In this document: positions 13,800 through 19,873 of the stretch, in pieces
Numbering within the stretch: the stretch's first letter is position 1
Layout: every line of letters begins with the position of its first letter
Assembly (NCBI GenBank): GCA_964392615.1
Contig: CAYMRB010000156.1
Coordinates: 1-19,873, forward strand
Direction of reading: 5' to 3'
DNA: 19,873 nucleotides
DNA from: CAYMRB01 sp964392615
Lineage (GTDB): Bacteria > Planctomycetota > UBA8108
Program-made: the position numbers and the translations under genes
The notes under the pieces: generated by a model
What the model saw: the letters and a program-made list of their open reading frames with translations, nothing else
Told to the model about the DNA's origin: nothing
Database searches by the model: none

Positions 13800-14656
13800 A
13801 TCGGCCGTCCGCGTCGACGGTTGCGGCGCTCCTTCGCGATCGCCCAGCGCAGCGTGCGGTCGATCCACCACGTCGCGTCGGTGCCGATCGTCTCGTCGCG
13901 CGACGCCTCGAGGTAGCGCTCGACGAGCTTGCGCCAGTCCGCGTCGTCGACACCCGCCGCGCGGATCGCGTCCTCGCGCAGGCTGACCAGCAATCGCCCG
14001 AGGTCGCGGGCCCTCGCCCGCAGGCGTCGGCCGCGTCCGCCGCGGAGCTCGCCCATGCCCTCGAGGTCGACGAGGGTCGGTCGCGGCGCGCCGTCCGGCT
14101 GTCGTGCGACGAGGATGTTCGGCGCCTTGAGGTCGCGCTGCCGGGTCCCGGATCGGTGCAGCGACGCGATCGTGCCCGCGAGCGCCGTCCACACAGCCGA
14201 CTTCAACGCGCCGCGCTCGTCGTCGTCGTCGTGGCAACCAGCGAGGCCGTCGAGTAGCCAATGCCGGAGGTCGCGCGCGTCGACGTGCTCCTGCATCGAG
14301 AACGACTCGTCGCGGCCGTCGATGACCGCTAGCGGACGCGCCGCGTCGACGCCCTCCTGCTCGAGTCGCAGACCGATCTCGAACGCTCGCCGGCTGCTCG
14401 AGATCCGGGCGCACGGGGGCCACGCGATCCTCCAGCACAGCCGTCGTCGCGCGCCGCGCTCGTGCTTCACGAAGACCGGCCCGATCGCGCTGTCGGCGGT
14501 TGCCGTTCGCGCTGGACGCCCGGCGGGCCACGGATCCGCCCCGGCGAACAGCGCCTCTGGATCCTCGAGCCAGCGAGCGGCCGCATCCGCCGGCACGCGG
14601 TCGACGAAGGTGCCGCGGTATCGGGAGGTCGCGCGGGAGTAGACTGTCTCCGACAA
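13793..14656 (-). CDS. WaaP/InaA-like lipopolysaccharide core kinase
   Basis: 287 aa if started at TTG 14656; an ATG at 14713 gives 306 aa but leaves only ~30 bases to the divergent heptosyltransferase start, so the shorter form is preferred. The kinase fold shows: a Lys-bearing strand (GPVFVKHERG), SFSMQEHVDARDLRHWL at the hinge, the catalytic loop LHRSGTRQRDLKAPNILV with Asp and Asn in place, and the metal-binding VDLEGM (DLEG in place of DFG). This is the pattern of LPS core and Kdo kinases, which phosphorylate inner-core sugars at the cytoplasmic face of the inner membrane. The neighbours (heptosyltransferase, Kdo transferase) support that role. The exact sugar and position phosphorylated cannot be told. 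Confidence 0.82.
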   Translation of the reverse strand: MSETVYSRATSRYRGTFVDRVPADAAARWLEDPEALFAGADPWPAGRPARTATADSAIGPVFVKHERGARRRLCWRIAWPPCARISSSRRAFEIGLRLEQEGVDAARPLAVIDGRDESFSMQEHVDARDLRHWLLDGLAGCHDDDDERGALKSAVWTALAGTIASLHRSGTRQRDLKAPNILVARQPDGAPRPTLVDLEGMGELRGGRGRRLRARARDLGRLLVSLREDAIRAAGVDDADWRKLVERYLEASRDETIGTDATWWIDRTLRWAIAKERRNRRRGRPIQ

Positions 14657-14746
14657 AGCTCGTCCGTTTTTGGCTCTGACGCGTCGATCTCCACGCGTAC
14701 CGAGTGCTACCATGCAGCCACACGAAGCATGAGCGCGGAGTCGACG

Positions 14747-15844
14747 GTGGTCAAGGTCCTCGTTATCAAGCCGAGCTCGCTCGGCGACATCATCCACGCC
14801 GCCGAAGGCGTCGAGCGCATCGCCCGGTCACGCGCCGATTGTCGGCTGACGTGGCTCGTCAATTCGGAGTACGTCGACTTCGTGCGCGAGTTTCCCGGCG
14901 TCTCGCACGCGCTCGGCTTCCCGCGCTCGCGCTTTCGCGCCGGGCGGTTCCCGCTGTGGGTGCCCGCGGCCGTGCGCTGGCTCGCGGGCCTGCGCGGCGA
15001 GTTCGACGTCGTCGTCGACCTGCAGGGCCTGCAGCGCAGCGCGATCATGACGCGCGCTACCGGCGCCCGCGAGCGGTTCGGCCTCGCCAGCGCCCGCGAG
15101 CTCGCGTGGCTGCACTACAACCGTCGCGTGGAAGTGCCGGCGACGATCGAGCACGCCGTTGACCGCGTCAATTACGCCGTCGATCGCGTATTGGAGAGCT
15201 CCGCGGTGCTCGCTGTCGCCTCGTCCCGGATAGCCCGCGCGGCGTCTCGGCTTCGGGTTCCGGAGGACGCCCGCCGTCGTGCCGCCGAGCTCGTCGCGAC
15301 CGATCCGCGTCCTCTCCTCGTGCTGTGCCCGGGCGCTCGCTGGCCGAGCAAGCTATGGCCCGCGGAGCGTTGGGGCGACCTGCTTCGGGGGTTGCAGCAG
15401 CGACACGCCGAGCTGCGGCCGGTCTTCGTCGGCGCGCCCGGCGAGCAGCACCTCGTCGACGAGGCTCGTGGCTGCGCGGCGAAGTCCGGGGGCGACGCGG
15501 CGGCGAACGTCGAGAGCCTCGTCGGCAAAGCGTCGATCTGGGACACGGCCGCGCTGATGGAACGCGCCGCGGCGGTCGTGACGATGGACTCGGCGCCGCT
15601 CCACCTCGCGGTCGCGGTCGGCGCGCCGACCGTGTCGTTCTTCGGCCCCACCGCGCCGGAGCGGGTCGGCCCGCGTGGCGAGCAGCACCGCATCCTGCGT
15701 CGCGATCTCGACTGTCTGTCGTGCTACGAACGTCGCTGTCCGCTGCCTCAGCGCGTGTGTCTTCCCGAGACGACGGCCGATGAGGTCCTCGACGCGGTCG
15801 CCTCAGTCTTACGCTCGGTCTCCGACGGCACCGTATCGCCTTGA
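14747..15844 (+). CDS. LPS heptosyltransferase-like glycosyltransferase (GT9)
   Basis: GTG 14747 is preferred because GCGGAG lies 6 bases upstream and the protein then begins VVKVLVIKPSSLGDIIHA, matching the usual N-terminus of this family; an ATG at 14729 adds six residues. 365 aa. Two Rossmann-like halves are visible: DVVVDLQGLQRSAIMTRATGARERFG in the first; LCPGARWPSKLWPAERW, VFVGAPGEQHL, SLVGKASIWDTAALMERAAAVVTMDSAPLHLA and PTVSFFGPTAPERVGPRG in the second. The MDSAPLHLA and FGPT motifs bind the ADP-heptose donor in WaaC/WaaF. A Cys-rich end (CLSCYERRCPLPQRVC) is typical of several members. The role is adding heptose to the LPS inner core. Whether it is heptosyltransferase I or II is not decided. 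TGA overlaps the TTG of the next gene. Confidence 0.9.
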   Translation: MVKVLVIKPSSLGDIIHAAEGVERIARSRADCRLTWLVNSEYVDFVREFPGVSHALGFPRSRFRAGRFPLWVPAAVRWLAGLRGEFDVVVDLQGLQRSAIMTRATGARERFGLASARELAWLHYNRRVEVPATIEHAVDRVNYAVDRVLESSAVLAVASSRIARAASRLRVPEDARRRAAELVATDPRPLLVLCPGARWPSKLWPAERWGDLLRGLQQRHAELRPVFVGAPGEQHLVDEARGCAAKSGGDAAANVESLVGKASIWDTAALMERAAAVVTMDSAPLHLAVAVGAPTVSFFGPTAPERVGPRGEQHRILRRDLDCLSCYERRCPLPQRVCLPETTADEVLDAVASVLRSVSDGTVSP

Positions 15845-17133
15845 CGACCCCCACCCGCCGGCCGAATCCCCTGATGACGCTCGCGATCGACGCGACCTAC
15901 GTCGGACTCGGTCTCATCGCCGCGCCGCTGTCGCTTCTGCGCGGGCGATGGTCGCGCACCGCCGACCACCTGCGGCGCCGCGCGTTGACCGCGCCGCCGA
16001 CTCGCTCGGGCGATCGACGGTGCCTGTGGCTGCATGCGGTGTCGGTCGGCGAGATCATGACGGTGCGCCGGCTCGTCGCGCGCCTTGCCGATGCGTTCGA
16101 TGACCTCGACATCGTGATCTCGTCGTCGACGCGCGCCGGTGTCGAAACCGCGCAGAAGCACTTCGAGGGCTGCGAGGTTTTCTCGTGTCCGCTCGACCTC
16201 AGTCCGCTCGTCCGTCGCGCGCTCGACCGCGTGCGGCCGGACGCGATCGTCATCGTCGAGCACGACCTGTGGCCGAACTTCGTGCGCCTCGCGCGCGGGC
16301 GCGGAGTGCCCGTCGCGCTGATCAACGCACGCCTGTCACCGGGTTCGCTGGCCGGATACCGGCGGCTGTCGCGGCTCTATCCGTGGCCCCCTCGCGACCT
16401 CCAGGCGCTGTGCGTCCAGGACGAGATCAGCGCCGACGCGTTCGCCGAGCTCGGATTCGACCGCGAGCGACTCGTCGTCTGCGGCAACCTGAAGTTCGAC
16501 AACCCGCCGTCCCCGGCCAGCGATCTGCGCGCGCAGATGGGCTTTGCGTCGGACGACTGGCTGCTGGTCGCCGGTAGCACGCATGAGGGCGAAGAGGACG
16601 TGATCCTCGACGCGTTCGAGAGGATTCGCGCCGAGGATCCGCGCACCTGGCTCGTGCTCGTCCCTCGGCGCGTCGAGCGCGCCGCGGAGATCGTCGCTGC
16701 GGTCGAGGCCCGCGGGCTGAGCTGCCGTCGCTGGACCGAGTCGAAGACCAAGGGCCCCGACGTGCTGCTCGTCGACACGGTCGGCGAGCTCGCCAAGCTG
16801 TCAGCGGCTGGCGATGTCGTGTTCGTCGGCGGCTCGCTGGCGCCGATCGGCGGACACAACGTGATCGAGCCGGCGAGCTACGCGCGTCCGGTCGTCATCG
16901 GACCGCGCTACCACAACTTCACGAGCATCGTCGAGACGTTCCGCCGCGCCGAAGCGATCGTCATCGGGCGGGACGGCGACGATGTCATCGAGCGACTGCT
17001 CGAGCTCAAGCGCGACCCCGCTGCCGCGCGCGCGCTCGGTGAGCGCGGCAAGCGCTGCGTCGACGAGAATGCCGGAGCCGGCGAGCGCACGCTCGACGTG
17101 CTGCGGGGCGTCTTGCACCGAGCGGACTGCTAG
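15841..17133 (+). CDS. waaA: 3-deoxy-D-manno-octulosonic acid (Kdo) transferase
   Basis: 430 aa from TTG 15841, which overlaps the previous stop (TTGA); an ATG at 15874 is an alternative and neither has a clear ribosome binding site. The enzyme transfers Kdo from CMP-Kdo to lipid IVA at the inner membrane. An N-terminal membrane anchor (LAIDATYVGLGLIAAPLSLL) is followed by the GT30 half: LWLHAVSVGE with the catalytic Glu, SSSTRAGVETA, CPLDLSPLVRRAL, VEHDLWPNF and LINARLSPGSLAGYRR. The C-terminal half has CVQDEISADAFAELG, GNLKFDN, AGSTHEGEEDVIL, LVPRRVERAAEI and the nucleotide-binding FVGGSLAPIGGHNVIEPASYARPVVIGPRYHNF. Length and motifs are normal for WaaA. The TAG at 17131-17133 is one base from the stop of the convergent protease gene. 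Confidence 0.95.
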   Translation: MTTPTRRPNPLMTLAIDATYVGLGLIAAPLSLLRGRWSRTADHLRRRALTAPPTRSGDRRCLWLHAVSVGEIMTVRRLVARLADAFDDLDIVISSSTRAGVETAQKHFEGCEVFSCPLDLSPLVRRALDRVRPDAIVIVEHDLWPNFVRLARGRGVPVALINARLSPGSLAGYRRLSRLYPWPPRDLQALCVQDEISADAFAELGFDRERLVVCGNLKFDNPPSPASDLRAQMGFASDDWLLVAGSTHEGEEDVILDAFERIRAEDPRTWLVLVPRRVERAAEIVAAVEARGLSCRRWTESKTKGPDVLLVDTVGELAKLSAAGDVVFVGGSLAPIGGHNVIEPASYARPVVIGPRYHNFTSIVETFRRAEAIVIGRDGDDVIERLLELKRDPAAARALGERGKRCVDENAGAGERTLDVLRGVLHRADC

Positions 17134-17134
17134 C

Positions 17135-19873
17135 TCAGCTCTCTCCCGCCGCGCACTCCAGCTCGTCTTCGGTCGGATCGATACCGGGCCCCCTCGGACC
17201 CGGCACGGCCGGCGGGGTGCCGCCCGCGAAGAGGAAGTTGAGCACGCGGATCGCATCGGAGATCTCCAGGTGCCCGTTGTCGTCGGCATCGCCCGCCGAT
17301 TCGCACTCGATCGTGCTGCGGCCCTGGAACAGGAACTGCAGCAGCACGATGACGTCGGAGAGATCGACGAACCCGTCGTGGTTCGTGTCCCCCCGCCGGA
17401 ATCGGGGCAGCGGCTGGAGCTCGAGGCTCTCGACGTCGATGCGCGCCGCCAGGCGTAGCGCCGGAACGTCGGGCGATGTCGCGAAGTCGACGATGCCCCA
17501 CAGCGTTCGATCTTGGAGGAAGAGCTCCGACGCTTCGTCGCCGTCGAGCTCGAACGGCGCGATCTGATCGGACGATCGGATCGGCCAACCCTCGAGCGTC
17601 GGCTGCTCCAGCCGGATCTGCCGGAATCCGTCGTCCTCCGTCAAGGTGGCGACGAGGAAGCGTTCGTCGTCCTGGATCGCGATGAGCGTCCCCAGGCCGC
17701 GGACGAAGCGCCCGGTCGTGATGCGCTGGGTCGATCGGAGCGGGAAGCGGACCCCGAGGCCGAACGGCAAGATGAAACCGTTCGCCAGCGCGCTGTGCTC
17801 GAGCGCTTGGCGATCTCGATTCCACGCGAGCGCGATCAGGCTCTGGCCGTTGAAGATGAGGACCTCGTCGCTTCCGTTGCGAAACGCGCCGCAGACCAGG
17901 CGATCGTCCGATCCGAGCGGCCAGCCGTCGACGCTTCCCCGCGTCGACCACACGACTTCGAGGCGGCTCGGGTCTTCCTCCGTCTCGCGAAGGACCCCGA
18001 GCGTATCCGCCGATCGCACGACGAGCTCGTCCGTACCGTCACCGTCGAGATCGGCTGCGTAGTAGCAGTCCATCCCCGACAGCTCCCACGGGCTCGTGGC
18101 GGCGTCCGCGGACTCGATCGTGCCGTCGGCATCGACGCGTCGTTCGCTGATGCCGTCGCCTGCGACTCGAAACTCGCACAGCGTGCGCGCGCTGGCGAGA
18201 AGGAACGTGCCGCCGCCATCGACGGTACGCCCGGCGTGGAAGACCGGCGTCTCGCCTGCGGTCCACTCGCGCAGAGGTCGGTCGGAGTTCCACTGGCTCA
18301 CGAGTCGACCATCTCGCATGCGCAGCACGGCGGCGTCATCCTGGTTCGTGACCAGGAACGCGGGCGGGCCGCGCGTCCCCAGGCGAAGCGACAGGCAGTG
18401 GTCCTGCTCGGTGAATGCCCAGGTCTCGGCGTCGTCGCCCTCGGTGCGTTCACCGCTCCACACGACGCGCGGAAGGCCATCCGCGAAGTCGATCACGGCG
18501 ACGTGGCGGCGTCGGTGCAGAAGAACCTCCGCGGCCGGATCGTCGTCGAGGTCGACTACGAAGACGAGGTCGCCCGGCGCGAAAGTCCACGAGTCGATCG
18601 ATCCGTCGAGAATCGCGGTCGGACGCGTGCCGAAGCCCGCGGCCCCGTCGGAGGCGAAGAACGCCACGCGGTTCGGCAAGTGGAGGAAGAGGTCGTCGTC
18701 TCCGTCGCCGTCGAAGTCGCCGGTGTAGCGGCGCAGCTCGCACTCCTCGCCGCAGCCGACGCCGCCGAGGCGATGGGCGTTCAACCCGATGCCGTCGAAG
18801 CCGTCGCGCTCGAGCTTGCCCCAATCGTCGTGATCGTCGAGCGGCTCGCGATCGACGACCTGGTCGGCGTTGACGTCCATGCCGAACGGTCTGTCGTCGA
18901 CGCTGCCGTTGCCGTTCCAGTCGATGTTCTCCGGAAACCGCGGATCGTCGACATGCTCGACGCGCAGCAGCTGCAGGACGTGGTCGCTCGGAAGAGATCC
19001 GATGCCGGCCGCTTCGACGAGGTTGCGCTCGTCGAGACTGCGGTTCGCGCCGTGAGAGAACGCGAGAACCGGCCCCGATTCCGTCCGGTCGACTCCCCAG
19101 AGCTGGAACCGGTGGTTCATGATGCTCGGGTAGTTCGGCTTGTAGTTCGTGTTGTCCCAGCTGCCGTCCGGCCGCGCGCCGCCGTGGCCCAGACCGAAGC
19201 AGTGACCGAGCTCGTGAAGCAAGCTGGCGGCCAGGTAATAGCGGCGAGGCTCCGCCGGCAGGTCCGCCGCCGGTTCGCGGAAGAAGGCGGCGACCAGGAC
19301 GCCGGTGGGCCACAAGCCCAGGCTGCGAGAACGATCGTCCGCGAAGCCCGACACGATGCCCGTCGCGTTGCGTCCGAGCATGTCGCCTCTCTGGCCGCTC
19401 GTCGCGAGCAGGACGTAGTAGAAGAGGTTGTGTCGACTCGGTCGGAAATACCGCGGGTCGTGGTAGATGTCCCAGAGCGAGCGCACGCTACTCGCGCCGC
19501 CGCACACCGGTCGCAGCGGCAGGAGATCCTGGTGCGGGACGACCTTGGCCGTGTCGGGTCGCACCGCGAATCGTTCGAAGCCCGGCTCGGGGTCGATCTC
19601 GAGATCGTCGAGTAGCTCGCCGATCTCCGCGCCGAGATCGAAGTGGATGCGGATGCCCGAGTCCGACGACGCGAAGAACCGATAGACATCGAGGGCCGCG
19701 AAGTACGCGTCCCGCGCGAACGGTCGCGGGTCGCCGTCAGCGGTGCGCATCCAGTCGATCTCGACGAGCACGTCCCGCACGAGGGGATCGCAGCCGTAGT
19801 CGGCAAGCGGCTCGCCACGAGTCCCGTTCACCTCCCAGCCGTCGAGGAGCCCGTCGCCGTCGGAGTCCGGATC
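17135..19873 (-). CDS. Secreted metzincin-like protease with FG-GAP-like and dockerin-like segments (5' end outside window)
   Basis: 912 visible codons; the frame is open to the window edge, so the signal peptide and start are missing. A GTG at 19829-19831 is not the start, because the preceding codons read DPDSDGDGLLDGWE, a calcium-binding thrombospondin-3-like repeat. The catalytic motif HELGHCFGLGH (HExxHxxGxxH, codons at about 19216-19184) and a downstream Met-turn SIMNH are the zinc site of metzincins. Further on are calcium-loop motifs (DWNGNGSVDD; DFDGDGDDDLFLH; DLDGDGTDELVVRSA) and beta-rich segments like FG-GAP/VCBS propeller repeats. The C-terminus is a paired dockerin-like module (RRGDTNHDGFVDLSDVIVLL ... 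DADDNGHLEISDAIRVLNFL) with intact calcium loops, then PPAVPGPRGPGIDPTEDELEC. It is most likely an extracellular or surface protease. Substrate is unknown. Confidence 0.9.
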   Translation of the reverse strand, partial: DPDSDGDGLLDGWEVNGTRGEPLADYGCDPLVRDVLVEIDWMRTADGDPRPFARDAYFAALDVYRFFASSDSGIRIHFDLGAEIGELLDDLEIDPEPGFERFAVRPDTAKVVPHQDLLPLRPVCGGASSVRSLWDIYHDPRYFRPSRHNLFYYVLLATSGQRGDMLGRNATGIVSGFADDRSRSLGLWPTGVLVAAFFREPAADLPAEPRRYYLAASLLHELGHCFGLGHGGARPDGSWDNTNYKPNYPSIMNHRFQLWGVDRTESGPVLAFSHGANRSLDERNLVEAAGIGSLPSDHVLQLLRVEHVDDPRFPENIDWNGNGSVDDRPFGMDVNADQVVDREPLDDHDDWGKLERDGFDGIGLNAHRLGGVGCGEECELRRYTGDFDGDGDDDLFLHLPNRVAFFASDGAAGFGTRPTAILDGSIDSWTFAPGDLVFVVDLDDDPAAEVLLHRRRHVAVIDFADGLPRVVWSGERTEGDDAETWAFTEQDHCLSLRLGTRGPPAFLVTNQDDAAVLRMRDGRLVSQWNSDRPLREWTAGETPVFHAGRTVDGGGTFLLASARTLCEFRVAGDGISERRVDADGTIESADAATSPWELSGMDCYYAADLDGDGTDELVVRSADTLGVLRETEEDPSRLEVVWSTRGSVDGWPLGSDDRLVCGAFRNGSDEVLIFNGQSLIALAWNRDRQALEHSALANGFILPFGLGVRFPLRSTQRITTGRFVRGLGTLIAIQDDERFLVATLTEDDGFRQIRLEQPTLEGWPIRSSDQIAPFELDGDEASELFLQDRTLWGIVDFATSPDVPALRLAARIDVESLELQPLPRFRRGDTNHDGFVDLSDVIVLLQFLFQGRSTIECESAGDADDNGHLEISDAIRVLNFLFAGGTPPAVPGPRGPGIDPTEDELECAAGES

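Noticed and set aside
12831..14723. A 630-codon open frame on the minus strand
   Set aside because: It crosses the J-like gene and the kinase gene in another frame, is Arg/Pro-rich and has no recognisable domain; both real genes have clear family motifs.
17513..19615. A 700-codon open frame on the plus strand
   Set aside because: It is the exact antisense of the metalloprotease gene. Its translation is Arg/Val/Glu/Ala-rich with no domain, no ribosome binding site and no signal. GC-rich third positions explain it.

Overview
The window is high-GC bacterial DNA. Several features point to a Planctomycetota or closely related Gram-negative lineage, probably from a metagenome assembly because a 10-N scaffold gap sits inside a gene. 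Two secreted proteins end in the paired dockerin-like module (RGDxNxDG ... LFxGG ... D.DxxG ... LFxGG, then a Pro-rich end) that is common in that phylum. Genes for LPS inner-core assembly show an outer membrane with Kdo-containing lipid A. No rRNA, tRNA or CRISPR array was seen.

Layout. 1-423 is the 3' end of an unrecognised gene. 832-2277 is a secreted protein of six ~57-residue repeats plus a dockerin-like tail; the assembly gap lies inside its repeats. 2519-3835 (minus) is a membrane-anchored protein made almost entirely of ~22-residue Gly-Gly repeats, probably a beta-solenoid. 4304-5449 is a predicted regulator or signalling protein behind a TATAAT box and two leader hairpins.

About 5.55-10.33 kb holds a compact integrated element. 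Its parts are a nested-hairpin region, an AlpA/excisionase-type helix-turn-helix gene (5665-5898), and three ATGA-coupled genes: a 63-aa basic protein, a 148-aa unknown, and a 651-aa helicase-like ATPase. A promoter and a complete tyrosine integrase (8710-) follow. The content (xis-like gene, ATPase, int, no structural or transfer genes) is that of a satellite-like integrative element. The integrase frame has lost a proximal stop and runs about 960 nt antisense into the neighbouring amidohydrolase gene, which suggests an insertion junction near 10.2-10.33 kb.

10357-12769 (minus) is a two-gene overlapping unit: a DUF2459-like lipoprotein that appears to start at ATT, then a YtcJ-type amidohydrolase with an intact metal site. 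12782-13259 has no clear gene and may hold a transposon remnant. 13260-13799 encodes a J-like domain in which HPD has become APD. 13793-17133 is an LPS core cluster: a WaaP-like kinase (minus), then a GT9 heptosyltransferase and the Kdo transferase WaaA (plus, TTGA-coupled). 17135-19873 (minus, open at the window edge) is a large secreted metzincin-like protease with FG-GAP-like segments and a dockerin-like tail.
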